Shown here one piece after another: positions 1 to 8,557 of a stretch of 64,000 nucleotides of DNA. The notes below the pieces were generated by a model. It was given only the letters and a program-made list of their open reading frames with translations. It searched no databases and was not told the DNA's origin. Position 1 is the first letter of the stretch, and every line of letters starts with the position of its first letter. The stretch covers positions 3,596,001 through 3,660,000 of the forward strand of contig NZ_JARVHQ010000001.1 in the NCBI RefSeq assembly GCF_040459645.1. Reading direction: 5' to 3'. The stretch is from Bacillus cereus group sp. RP43. Its GTDB lineage: Bacteria > Bacillota > Bacilli > Bacillales > Bacillaceae_G. Made by a program: the position numbers and the translations under genes.

Positions 1-382
1 TATTGAAAATGAAGTTCTTCGTTTTTTCATTGAAAATGAAAGGCTCGCTCAAAATTTATGCCTTTACACACTGCAACCGTTACATGTATTAACAGACGAA
101 TTTCAAGAAGTCGTTGATTATTTAAAAAAACACGGAGCAGAGTATATTGCTTTTGATCATCCTTCCGACTCCATTTATCGATCAGATTATATGTTTTTTG
201 TAAAGCAAATTATCGAAGATACCGATTTAGTTCTCTGTTTTTATAACGGAGATAAACATACGTCTGTCATTCCCGTTGACATTGCAAAAGAAGCAGGAAT
301 TGATGCTGTTATTTATGATTTACCAGGCTTACATGAAAAGCAGATGAAAAAAAGCTTTGAACAAAAAATTCGTATGATGTAA
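1..382 (+). CDS. Unrecognised protein, 5' end outside window; possible SLOG/Rossmann fold
   Basis: The reading frame is open from base 2 to a TAA at 380-382, so the start lies upstream of the window. The visible C-terminal 126 residues alternate hydrophobic beta strands and helices. A segment reading DTDLVLCFYNGD followed by an Ala/Lys helix and AVIYDLPG resembles the last strands of the SLOG or YpsA-like nucleotide-binding fold, where a 'they control this value' strand precedes a helix of repeated alanines. That resemblance is my inference, not a family match. It ends 24 bases before the first possible cheR start and may be co-transcribed with it. Confidence 0.6.
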   Translation, partial: IENEVLRFFIENERLAQNLCLYTLQPLHVLTDEFQEVVDYLKKHGAEYIAFDHPSDSIYRSDYMFFVKQIIEDTDLVLCFYNGDKHTSVIPVDIAKEAGIDAVIYDLPGLHEKQMKKSFEQKIRMM

Positions 383-388
383 AGGGGG

Positions 389-412
389 AGGCACAATATC
401 GTTATTGTGCCT
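389..412 (+). promoter_or_regulatory. Hairpin between the cheR Shine-Dalgarno and start
   Basis: A perfect 10-bp stem (389-398 with 403-412) closes a TCGT loop. It lies directly after the run of five G (384-388). If folded, it covers the GTG at 407 and places the G-run nine bases from the in-frame ATG at 422. It is too short of a U-tract to be a terminator. Confidence 0.6.
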
Positions 413-1204
413 ATTGTAAATATGATAACTGAACAAGATTATAATCAATTTGTCGTAAGTTTTAAACAGCACTTTAATATGGATATCGCTTCCTATAAGC
501 AAGATAGAATGCGCCGAAGAATCGACGCTTTCATTTCGAGAAAAGGTTTTGAAAATTACACAAATTTTTTAAATAATTTACGCACCGATCAAACGTTATT
601 TTTAAGTTTTATTGACTATATTACAATTAACGTATCAGAGTTTTTCAGAAATAAAGAGCGCTGGCAAACGTTAGAGACGAAAGCTCTACCAAAGCTACTT
701 GAACAAAATAACGGTAAATTAAAAATTTGGAGTGCTGCTTGCGCTGCCGGTGAAGAACCATATACACTTTCTTTAATATTATCGAAGCATCTAGTTCCGT
801 TTCGTTATGACATTCAAGCAACGGATCTTGATTTTCATGTTTTAGAAACTGCAAAACGTGGTCAATATACAGAACGCTCTTTGAAAGAATTACCTAATGA
901 TTTAAAACAACGTCATTTCACAAAAGAAGATGATACATATATATTGCATCAAAATATTAAACAGCAAGTTACATTTAAACAACATGATTTATTAATGCAG
1001 ACATTTGATACGAACTACGATTTAATCATTTGTCGAAATGTAATGATTTACTTTACAGAAGAAGCAAGAATAAAGCTCTATGAAAAGTTTAGTCGTTCTT
1101 TACGAAAAGGCGGCGTACTATTCGTTGGTAGCACAGAACAAATTTTAACACCCGAACGCTACAACCTTCAGCGTTTTGATACATTCTTCTACGAAAAAAT
1201 ATAG
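407..1204 (+). CDS. cheR: CheR, chemotaxis receptor methyltransferase
   Basis: CheR transfers methyl groups from S-adenosylmethionine to glutamates of chemoreceptors and so sets adaptation. The 265 residues match the family length. The N-terminal CheR domain carries TINVSEFFR (about 73-81); the SAM-binding loop reads IWSAACAAGEEPY (107-119); the acidic strand is TDLDFHVL; CRNVMIYF follows near residue 205. The start is open: GTG at 407 sits inside a strong hairpin and 15 bases from GGAGG, whereas ATG at 422 (260 residues) lies well placed if that hairpin folds. It converges on the minus-strand motility genes. No CheB methylesterase is in the window. Confidence 0.95.
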   Translation: MPIVNMITEQDYNQFVVSFKQHFNMDIASYKQDRMRRRIDAFISRKGFENYTNFLNNLRTDQTLFLSFIDYITINVSEFFRNKERWQTLETKALPKLLEQNNGKLKIWSAACAAGEEPYTLSLILSKHLVPFRYDIQATDLDFHVLETAKRGQYTERSLKELPNDLKQRHFTKEDDTYILHQNIKQQVTFKQHDLLMQTFDTNYDLIICRNVMIYFTEEARIKLYEKFSRSLRKGGVLFVGSTEQILTPERYNLQRFDTFFYEKI

Positions 1205-1240
1205 AAAAAGGTCGTCATAATTGAAATGACGACCTTTTTT
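1205..1240. terminator. Bidirectional terminator, cheR and convergent gene
   Basis: A 14-bp stem AAAAAGGTCGTCAT with its complement (1226-1239), seven-base loop, ends in T-runs on both strands. Confidence 0.9.
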
Positions 1241-1242
1241 CA

Positions 1243-1959
1243 TTATATAATACGAATCAATATGATACCTATAACCCATATAAAGAGAAATAGAGCTGTA
1301 ACAGACCATTTATGCTCTTGAATCGTATGTTTCAACGCATGCGATAATTGCGTCATATTCATTTCTGCAAGTGCTCTCCACACACTCACATCACGTTCTT
1401 TAGAAATACGATCCGTACCGCTAATTAAAATTGTTTCGTTAGACAATTTTGTCATGTAAGCTGTAATAACTGTTATCATTAAATTCGTATTTCCTTCTGA
1501 TGTATCTTGTTCCACTCTAGAAATGAGCGCACTTACATCAAGTAACGGAATATGCACTTTTCTCCCAAACGAAAGCTGCACTTCAGCGAAATCATACGTT
1601 CCGTCTAATAACGGAACTCCCTTTATATGCGCTTGTTTAATAAGCCCCTGCAAACTTCTAACAATTTGTTCATATATTTTTCCCGATTGCTTTTCTTCCT
1701 CAGACAACATATGTAGCTTTGAAAACAACTGCAACACGGTATCCATTTCCTTAGAAAGCATTTCTTTTACAATCTTTCCATCACCTAAACTCGCAAGTAG
1801 AATCCCTATTTCATTATTTTTCGAGATGATTTGGGACTGCCCGGTAAACACAAGGTTACTCCGTTTTCGTTCTTTTTGAATTTCATGTTCTGAAATAGCT
1901 GCAGGCTGTTTTAATGGGTGTAGCGTCTTATTTTCAATTGTAGTACGTTTAATTTCCAT
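1243..1959 (-). CDS. Unrecognised motility-locus protein with C-terminal membrane anchor
   Basis: 238 residues. The only membrane segment is at the extreme C-terminus (about 218-236), so the body should face the cytoplasm as a tail-anchored protein. The middle, with helices followed by GVPLLDGTYDF and VQLSFG, recalls the N-terminal flagellin pattern in which helical heptads lead to '(K/G)xLLDG' and a 'lxlG' strand; this is an inference from appearance. ATG at 1959 follows GTGGAGG with good spacing. It is last in the run fliY - 453-residue gene - this gene, which points to a motility role. I do not recognise a family. Confidence 0.75.
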   Translation of the reverse strand: MEIKRTTIENKTLHPLKQPAAISEHEIQKERKRSNLVFTGQSQIISKNNEIGILLASLGDGKIVKEMLSKEMDTVLQLFSKLHMLSEEEKQSGKIYEQIVRSLQGLIKQAHIKGVPLLDGTYDFAEVQLSFGRKVHIPLLDVSALISRVEQDTSEGNTNLMITVITAYMTKLSNETILISGTDRISKERDVSVWRALAEMNMTQLSHALKHTIQEHKWSVTALFLFIWVIGIILIRII

Positions 1960-1986
1960 TTAAGCGCCTCCACTACTATCAAATTA

Positions 1987-3348
1987 TTAGCCCCACTCTT
2001 TATTACTCTTTAAAACTAAAAACAGTACAAATAATCCTGACATAATAGCAAACACATTAGAGGCTTGTACTCCCTGTTCACTTTCTTCTTCTTTTTTCTC
2101 TTGTTCTTCTTTTTTCTCTTTCTTTTTAGAAACGACTTGATTGTCATTTTTGCTTTTTTTCTCTTTATGAGCCTTCACATTATTTACTTCCTTATTGTCT
2201 GTCGCTGGCTCTTTTATAACGTAGTTGATTTCCTCTTTCTCTTTCAACGGCTCTTTTATAAAATAGTTTACTTTCTCTTCTTGCTTTGGAATTTGAACAA
2301 CTGGAAGTTTTTCTTCTGGAAGCGGAATCTCTATTTTCGGATCTTCCTGCTTCTCAATTTTTTTCTTATCTTCTACTTCATTTTGATTCTCTTGCTCTTC
2401 TATCTTTTCATCATCTTTCACTTTTTGTTCGATAATAGAAACGATATATTCACTCTCTGTCACAAGTTTGTTACCTGCCCCATCTGTTACTTCCACAATA
2501 AGTTGATGTGGCCCAACAGGTAAAGATTCTGTTATTTCAAATATTTTCTGCCAATCCATGTCGTGTTTATTATAGTCTAATAAAAAAGTAATATCGTTAC
2601 CTTCTTCTTTTCCTTTTAATATAACGCGCACTTCTTTAACAACCGATTCTATATCTACCGTTTGTACTCGTATATGAACGGATTCTCCCTTTTTCCGTTC
2701 AATCAAGTTCCCTTTTGCCTCATCAATAGTAACCTTCTCTAACTTCGGCAATTCTTTATCTATAGTTGGTGCTTCATTGTTTATACGAATGAGCGGGACA
2801 TTTAATTCATTCTCTATTACTTCTTCCTTCTCATCTTCTTTATAGCTTTCAACGAGCCTAAGGTTCCACTCACCTTGTAAATCATATATTCCGGCCTTAT
2901 AATTAGCGATCCATCGCTTCGTTTCTTCTTCATACTCAAAAGATATTATTCTCTCTTGTCTGTACTGCTCACCATTTTTTTGTAATTGTAATATGCCTTT
3001 TACACTTTGAATGTTTTTCTCATTTGGTTCTACAGCAATCCACACTTCTTCGCCAATCTTTAGCTCCTGCTTATTAACTGTAATAACCCCTCGGTCTGTT
3101 TCTATCGTTCTTTCTTCTTTTTGTTCTTTCCCTTGCTCATTTTCTACTGCTTTTTTTTCATCTTCAATTGAGGGCATTTCCACTTGTTCCGGCTGTTCCT
3201 GAACTTCTTTATTTTTTCCCTCTTGGTCATTTACTTCGCTTATATTTTGATCTTGCACACTTTTTTCTTCTGCCTGACCTTCCAGTGGGAAAAATATACA
3301 TATATGTAAGAATAGCCAACTAACTAGAAAAAACTTTACGTTTTTCAT
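1987..3348 (-). CDS. Secreted, Glu/Lys-rich, membrane-anchored protein of unknown function
   Basis: 453 residues. It starts with a signal peptide (hydrophobic core residues about 5-22, likely cleavage after GQA), continues with a strongly charged stretch, then a beta-rich central part (about 90-310) suggestive of Ig-like or Ca-type extracellular domains, a second long Glu/Lys/Pro stretch, and a C-terminal hydrophobic segment (about 430-447) followed by KSNKEWG. The tail looks like a sortase substrate's membrane segment but no LPXTG is present. GGAG precedes the ATG by 13 bases. It sits between fliY and the tail-anchored gene, 29 bases after fliY, so it is probably co-transcribed; a wall-spanning or motor-associated role is only inferred. 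Confidence 0.8.
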   Translation of the reverse strand: MKNVKFFLVSWLFLHICIFFPLEGQAEEKSVQDQNISEVNDQEGKNKEVQEQPEQVEMPSIEDEKKAVENEQGKEQKEERTIETDRGVITVNKQELKIGEEVWIAVEPNEKNIQSVKGILQLQKNGEQYRQERIISFEYEEETKRWIANYKAGIYDLQGEWNLRLVESYKEDEKEEVIENELNVPLIRINNEAPTIDKELPKLEKVTIDEAKGNLIERKKGESVHIRVQTVDIESVVKEVRVILKGKEEGNDITFLLDYNKHDMDWQKIFEITESLPVGPHQLIVEVTDGAGNKLVTESEYIVSIIEQKVKDDEKIEEQENQNEVEDKKKIEKQEDPKIEIPLPEEKLPVVQIPKQEEKVNYFIKEPLKEKEEINYVIKEPATDNKEVNNVKAHKEKKSKNDNQVVSKKKEKKEEQEKKEEESEQGVQASNVFAIMSGLFVLFLVLKSNKEWG

Positions 3349-3377
3349 CTATTTGTTCAAACTCCTATTTTGACGTC

Positions 3378-5030
3378 TTATAGCGATTTCGTCACTTTTA
3401 CTCCGAAAAATCCATCTACATTTACAAGTTCTCCATACGCCACTAATACATCGTTCACATAAATTTGAATCGGTTCATCAATATCTTCATCAAGTACGAC
3501 CGCTTCATTTTCTTGTAGACTTAAAATATCTTGAATTGTTCTCACTGTACTTCCAAATACAAATTTAACATTCATTTCTACATTTTTTAGAATAGATGCA
3601 TCCATATATACTGGCTCAACTTGCTTGACTTCTTTATATTCAATTGGCTGTACGACTGGTGCAGGAATTTCTTCCTCTTCAACAACTTCCTCAACTATTT
3701 CTTCTTGCTCTTCCACCATCGGATATAGAAGTCGTCTAACCATTTCTTTCGCTTCTGATATCGGTAGTATTTGATACATCTTTGATTGAAGGAGATCACC
3801 AATTTCAAGATTAAAAGTAATTTGAACGAGTTCGTCAACTGCCATCGACTCTCCCAAATATTCCATTTCTTCTTTTAAAGAAACAAATTTAACGTCTGGT
3901 GGTGTCATATCCATTTTTTCTTTAAACATTTCTGACATTGCTGTTGCAGCATGCCCCATCATTTGGTTCATAATTTCTTTAATGCCACTTAACTCTAATT
4001 CACTTAGCTCTTTCTCCGGATCAATTTCACCCGTTCCCATCATCATTAAATCTACCATTGTTAAAGCAACATCTTTCGTAAATACGAATACATTCTCATT
4101 CTTTAGTCCTTCAACAAAATCGACATTTAAAATAACAAACGGAACCGGTACTCCTTCATAATGACGAACATTAATCGCCTCTACATTTGGTGTACTAATA
4201 GTGACAGGCTGATTTAAAAGCGTCGATAGTACTGTTGAAGCCGAACCAATTGAAATATTCGCAATTTCACCAAGTACATCTTTCTCTTCTTGTGTTAACT
4301 GTTCTTTTTCCACATGCTCTTCTACAAGCTCAGTTTCCTGCACTTCCGCCTGCTCATCTATTCCTTCTTCCACATCACCAGATAATTGTAACAATTTATT
4401 TATCATTCGCTTCGCATGTTCAACTGAAACAACCTGTACAAGCTGAGAATTCACAAGATTATCTATTTTTAATTCAAACGATACTTTAACAACCATATTA
4501 TTCCCATTAATACCAGAAATCTTCTCCATCTCTTCTGTAAGTTGCACAACTTTAATTGTTGGCGGAGACATGTCTACCGTATCTTGGAAGAATTCTGACA
4601 TAGATGTTGCTGCGAATCCCATCATTTGATTCATAGCTTCTTGTACTGCACTTAGCTCTAATTCACCAAGCTCTTTTCCCTCTTCAACTTCACCTGTTCC
4701 CATCATCATTAAATCAGCAATAGATAAAGCAACATCTTGCTTTAAAACAAGAAGATTTTCCATATCTAATCCTTTTGTGAAATGGATATTTAATATAACA
4801 TGTGGAATTTCAACATCACTTGTATCATATAAATCTACCAATTCTACTTGAGGAGCAGTAATACTTACTTGCCTATTTAAAATTGTTGATAATACAGTCG
4901 AAGCTGAACCAAATGATATATTAGCAATCTCACCAAGAATATCGCATTCTTGAGGCGTTAAATGTTCATTTTCATTTTCTTTTTCTAGCACAATTGTGCC
5001 AGTATCCCCTTTTGTGTGTTGCTCAGGCAT
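3378..5030 (-). CDS. fliY: FliY-type switch protein with two CheC domains and a SpoA domain
   Basis: FliY is a switch-complex protein of Gram-positive flagella that also dephosphorylates CheY-P. Here 550 residues hold two full CheC-like phosphatase domains: residues about 24-220 (E34/N37 and E131/N134) and 245-440 (E255/N258 and E352/N355). All four Glu/Asn pairs are intact and the two domains are offset by 221 residues. A C-terminal FliN/SpoA domain (about 480-550) follows an acidic linker. The usual FliY has one CheC domain and about 380 residues. The N-terminal CheY-P binding peptide LSQ(D/E)EIDALL of FliY and FliM is absent. The start is fixed by GAGGAGG. A terminator separates it from cheA upstream. 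Confidence 0.9.
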   Translation of the reverse strand: MPEQHTKGDTGTIVLEKENENEHLTPQECDILGEIANISFGSASTVLSTILNRQVSITAPQVELVDLYDTSDVEIPHVILNIHFTKGLDMENLLVLKQDVALSIADLMMMGTGEVEEGKELGELELSAVQEAMNQMMGFAATSMSEFFQDTVDMSPPTIKVVQLTEEMEKISGINGNNMVVKVSFELKIDNLVNSQLVQVVSVEHAKRMINKLLQLSGDVEEGIDEQAEVQETELVEEHVEKEQLTQEEKDVLGEIANISIGSASTVLSTLLNQPVTISTPNVEAINVRHYEGVPVPFVILNVDFVEGLKNENVFVFTKDVALTMVDLMMMGTGEIDPEKELSELELSGIKEIMNQMMGHAATAMSEMFKEKMDMTPPDVKFVSLKEEMEYLGESMAVDELVQITFNLEIGDLLQSKMYQILPISEAKEMVRRLLYPMVEEQEEIVEEVVEEEEIPAPVVQPIEYKEVKQVEPVYMDASILKNVEMNVKFVFGSTVRTIQDILSLQENEAVVLDEDIDEPIQIYVNDVLVAYGELVNVDGFFGVKVTKSL

Positions 5031-5089
5031 TTTTCCTGCCTCCTCATTTTTGTTTTTCTATCAAATGATTTAAACTCTTTATTACACTC

Positions 5090-5117
5090 GTTATATTTTA
5101 CCAAACTTATCATCCAA
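5090..5117 (-). promoter_or_regulatory. Candidate SigA promoter for fliY
   Basis: TTGGAT, 16-bp spacer, TATAAC on the minus strand in the gap after the cheA terminator. The -10 is good, the -35 weak (3 of 6). Confidence 0.4.
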
Positions 5118-5194
5118 ATTGTGAACATGTATTTATTTCCACAATATGTGTAAACGACGGTTTTCATATACTTATATTATTAGTTCTACCCAAA

Positions 5195-5226
5195 AAGCTC
5201 CCCAATTGTATACAAGTGGGGAGCTT
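5195..5226 (-). terminator. Terminator after cheA
   Basis: AAGCTCCCCA pairs with TGGGGAGCTT around an inner TTGTATACAA palindrome, followed by T5 on the minus strand. Confidence 0.85.
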
Positions 5227-5238
5227 CCTTCATTCCTA

Positions 5239-7209
5239 TTATAAACCTTCTGGGTTTAAAATGAGGACCACTCGTCCATCACCGAGAATTGTCGCACCAG
5301 AGAAATAGTTAGAGCTCTCTGCAAAGAAATCACCTAATGACTTTAAGACTATTTCTCTTTGACCGATAATTGTGTTTACGATAAGTCCATAGCTACGATG
5401 TGTATTACGAACAATTAACACAGGAACCATTTGACTATCATATGATGCGAACGCCTCATCTACTGTTTTTTCACCAAATACAGTACTTAAATGTTTCACT
5501 TCAATAATTTGATTGCGATAGTTTAAAACGTCTTTTCCTTGTAACGATTGTATGTCTTCTTTCTTAATTCGAATGGCTTCAACAATATTGCCAAGAGGCA
5601 ACGCATAACGCTTATCACTTGTTTGAACAAGCATTGATTGAATAATAGACAATGTTAAAGGAAGTTCAATTCTGAATGTACTTCCTTTTCCTTCTTCAGA
5701 ATCAATAATTAAATGCCCACCTAAACTATGAATCGTATGTTTAACAACATCTAATCCAACTCCACGTCCAGAAAGGTCAGATACAACTTCCGCTGTACTA
5801 AATCCTGGTTGGAAAATAAGATCAAACACTTCACGATCCGTTAATTTATTTGCCTCTGATTCCGTTACAACACCATTTTTTATCGCTTTTTCTAATACTT
5901 TTCCTTTATGAATACCATTTCCATCATCAGTAATTTGAATTACGACATGATTTCCACTATGAAACGCCTCTAATTTAATAGTACCTGTCTCATTTTTCCC
6001 GGCATCACGTCGGTTTTCGACAGTTTCAATACCATGATCAATTGCATTACGAATTAAATGAACGAGTGGATCACCAATTTCATCAATAACAATTTTATCA
6101 ACTTCAGTATCTTCACCTTTAATTTGTAAATCGATTTTTTTACCTAAATCTTTCGCTAACATACGTACCATACGTGGAAAACGATTGAAGACCGTTTCAA
6201 TCGGTACCATACGCATATTTAACAATACATTTTGGATATCTTTTGAAATATCCCCTAATCGATTTAAATGCTCGATTAACTCTTTATTTTGAATCGTTTC
6301 TGCTAATTCATCAATTCGTCCACGCTCAATTACACTTTCTTCAAACATATTCATTAATCTTTCGATTTTTTCTAACTGAACACGAATAGAACGATTCTCT
6401 ACTTTAGCATTTTTCGTTTTTGTAGTACTTTTAGCCGGTATAGTACTAGCTGTTGTAGTTCGTGCCTCTAGAGATGGATCCAGCTGAGTTGCTGCAATAG
6501 ATTGTACGATTCCTTCCTCAGCTATATTTCCTTGCTTCACTTCTACTTTCTCAATTTCAGAAACGTGAAGCACCACCTGTTTCAATTCTTCAACACTACG
6601 ATCGGTCTCCATATATACTGTAAACTCAAATCCAAAAGCATCCGCTTCGATTTCTTCAATGCTTGGAACCGTTTTTTGTATATCCCCTACATTTTGTAAT
6701 GCTTCAATACACATAATGGCACGTACTGCTTTTAAAATGGCTTGTTGTTCAACGGTTATATATACTTCATGTGAAACTGTATCATCATTGTTTATACTAC
6801 TTTGCTCTACTTGTTCCATAGAAGCTTCTACATTCCCGTTTAATAACGCTTCTAATTTATGCTTTGTAGATACAACATCAATATTACCCATTCCGCCCTG
6901 CTGCACATCTGCAACCATCTTTTCTAAATTATCAATGCACTCAAAAATAACATCAATAATATTAGCATTCACCATCATATTTCCATGACGGATTTCGTCT
7001 AAAACATTTTCCATCTTATGCGTTAAATCCGCCATTTCTGTAAATTCCATACTCGCAGACATACCTTTAAACGTATGAGCTGAGCGGAATATTTCCCCTA
7101 CAACACCCATATCGGCAGGATTCTGTTCTAAATTTAGCACATTTTCATTTAGCGACTGTAAATGTTCTTCTGCTTCTTCAAAAAATATATTTAATAGATC
7201 TGTTTGCAT
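5239..7209 (-). CDS. cheA: CheA, chemotaxis histidine kinase
   Basis: CheA autophosphorylates and passes phosphate to CheY. All domains are present in 656 residues: Hpt/P1 with the phospho-His H45 in RSAHTFKGMS; a P2-like region; dimerisation helices (about 280-350); the kinase with N-box HLIRNAIDHG, G1 box DDGNGI and G2 box GRGVGLD; and a C-terminal CheW-like regulatory domain. The frame is intact, unlike the decayed motility genes of B. anthracis. The ATG follows AGGTAGGGG. It lies 129 bases after cheY with a terminator-like hairpin between, so its level may depend on readthrough. No separate CheW is seen here. Confidence 0.97.
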   Translation of the reverse strand: MQTDLLNIFFEEAEEHLQSLNENVLNLEQNPADMGVVGEIFRSAHTFKGMSASMEFTEMADLTHKMENVLDEIRHGNMMVNANIIDVIFECIDNLEKMVADVQQGGMGNIDVVSTKHKLEALLNGNVEASMEQVEQSSINNDDTVSHEVYITVEQQAILKAVRAIMCIEALQNVGDIQKTVPSIEEIEADAFGFEFTVYMETDRSVEELKQVVLHVSEIEKVEVKQGNIAEEGIVQSIAATQLDPSLEARTTTASTIPAKSTTKTKNAKVENRSIRVQLEKIERLMNMFEESVIERGRIDELAETIQNKELIEHLNRLGDISKDIQNVLLNMRMVPIETVFNRFPRMVRMLAKDLGKKIDLQIKGEDTEVDKIVIDEIGDPLVHLIRNAIDHGIETVENRRDAGKNETGTIKLEAFHSGNHVVIQITDDGNGIHKGKVLEKAIKNGVVTESEANKLTDREVFDLIFQPGFSTAEVVSDLSGRGVGLDVVKHTIHSLGGHLIIDSEEGKGSTFRIELPLTLSIIQSMLVQTSDKRYALPLGNIVEAIRIKKEDIQSLQGKDVLNYRNQIIEVKHLSTVFGEKTVDEAFASYDSQMVPVLIVRNTHRSYGLIVNTIIGQREIVLKSLGDFFAESSNYFSGATILGDGRVVLILNPEGL

Positions 7210-7273
7210 TTTAATCCCCTACCTGTCTAACAAACATTTCATTTATGTATAACAATTTAGTGTTTTATAACGA

Positions 7274-7331
7274 GAAAAAAGGGGGCCACATATCTATCTA
7301 CTATCATTGATTTGATTCTTTGTGGCACCCC
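7274..7331 (-). terminator. Terminator or attenuator between cheY and cheA
   Basis: On the minus strand GGGGTGCCACA (7331-7321) pairs with TGTGGCCCCC (7290-7281) across a 30-base loop and is followed by T6. The long loop lowers confidence; partial termination is plausible. Confidence 0.5.
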
Positions 7332-7338
7332 TTCTATA

Positions 7339-7707
7339 TTAGCTATTTGCTACTTTTGTTAAAGCCTCGATAACACGATCGGCTTGGAATGGCTTTACAA
7401 TAAAGTCTTTTGCCCCGCCTTTAATTGCATCTAACACCATACCTTGTTGTCCCATTGCAGAACAAATAACAACCTTTGCACTCGAATCAATTTTCATAAT
7501 TTCTTTTAATGCTTCAAGTCCGTCCATTTCTGGCATAGTAATATCTAGTGTTACAATATCAGGTTGAAGTTCTTTATACTTTTGAATCGCTTCTACCCCA
7601 TTCTCTGCTTCACCGATAACTTCAAATTCTGAATTACTTTTTAATAAGTTTTTAATCATTGTTCGCATAAACATCGCATCGTCTACAACTAAAATTTTAT
7701 GTGCCAT
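7339..7707 (-). CDS. cheY: CheY, single-domain response regulator
   Basis: 122 residues, one receiver domain. The acidic pocket is D9/D10 (LVVDDAMFMR), the phospho-acceptor is D55 (TLDITMPEMDG), the switch Ser is S83 (VICSAMG), and the conserved Lys is K105 (FIVKPF). Phospho-CheY acts on the flagellar switch. GAGGGAGAG precedes the start. It has its own candidate promoter just upstream and lies 150 bases after motB, so it is likely expressed both alone and with cheA. Confidence 0.97.
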   Translation of the reverse strand: MAHKILVVDDAMFMRTMIKNLLKSNSEFEVIGEAENGVEAIQKYKELQPDIVTLDITMPEMDGLEALKEIMKIDSSAKVVICSAMGQQGMVLDAIKGGAKDFIVKPFQADRVIEALTKVANS

Positions 7708-7771
7708 TCTTTTTGGTTCTCTCCCTCTATGTATAAATATATCTTAATATTTCACCTTATCATTCTCACTC

Positions 7772-7800
7772 ATTATACAAAATAAAACGAGAAAATTTAA
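7772..7800 (-). promoter_or_regulatory. Candidate SigA promoter for cheY
   Basis: TTAAAT, 17-bp spacer, perfect TATAAT on the minus strand, about 65 bases before the cheY start. Confidence 0.5.
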
Positions 7801-7857
7801 TATTTTTTTAAAAGAATTTCTTTATTTTTATTATTTTATTAATAAAATAGAAATATA

Positions 7858-8541
7858 TTATTCTTTAATATATATTACAACGCGCCGGTTTTTCTCCCAA
7901 TTTTGCGGTGAATCATTTGATGCTACTGGTTTTGTGTCCGCATATCCTACCGCTGCTAACCTTTTATCATCTACATTATACACTTCAATTAAGTGGTGAA
8001 TCATATTAGCTGCTCGTGCTGAAGATAATTCCCAGTTGGAAGGAAATTTTTCATTATGAATCGGTCTACTATCTGTATGTCCTTCTACAACAATTGGGTT
8101 TGGTACCGATTGAAAGAACCCTACTAATTGACTAATTACTTCTTTTGCTTCCGGTTTAACATTCGCATCACCTGTATCGAATATTAAGTTATCCACTATA
8201 ACGATGCTCACACCTGTATCTTCACGATATACATTCACTTGACTAACACCATTATTATCTACATATGCTTTTAACTTTTTATACAATTCATCCATTCGTT
8301 TTTTTGAAACTGCTTTTTCATCATTTTTTTCATGTGAAATATCTGGTATTGTACCTTCCATTACTTTCGCATCTACTTGCTCTGCATCACTAAACTTTTC
8401 AAGCATCTTCGATAATTTTACTGTATCTTGTTTTGAAGTCGCAACTAGTAATACAAAGAAAGTTAGCAATAACATCGTTAAATCAGTAAAAGTCGTCATC
8501 CAACGAGGCGATCCTTTTTGCGGTCGTTTTATCATCACCAT
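7858..8541 (-). CDS. motB: MotB-type stator protein
   Basis: 227 residues. One N-terminal membrane helix (about 18-38) begins with the ion-binding Asp D20 in TFTDLTMLLLTFF. The rest is periplasmic-side and ends in an OmpA/MotB peptidoglycan-binding domain with GHTDSRPI, NWELSSARA and KNRRVVI. Together with MotA it forms the torque-generating ion channel. Whether it uses H+ or Na+ cannot be told from the sequence. Three starts (ATG 8541, GTG 8538, ATG 8535) follow AAGGAG; 8535 has the best spacing. It lies 16 bases after motA. Confidence 0.93.
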   Translation of the reverse strand: MVMIKRPQKGSPRWMTTFTDLTMLLLTFFVLLVATSKQDTVKLSKMLEKFSDAEQVDAKVMEGTIPDISHEKNDEKAVSKKRMDELYKKLKAYVDNNGVSQVNVYREDTGVSIVIVDNLIFDTGDANVKPEAKEVISQLVGFFQSVPNPIVVEGHTDSRPIHNEKFPSNWELSSARAANMIHHLIEVYNVDDKRLAAVGYADTKPVASNDSPQNWEKNRRVVIYIKE

Positions 8542-8557
8542 ACCACTCCTTGAAATA

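Noticed and set aside
1987..2110. Sortase (LPXTG) anchor on the 453-residue secreted protein
   Set aside because: The hydrophobic end and charged tail are there, but no LPXTG or similar motif precedes them.
2065..2523. Phe/Leu-rich 152-codon plus-strand frame
   Set aside because: It is the antisense of the Glu/Lys-rich tail of the minus-strand secreted protein and has no ribosome site.
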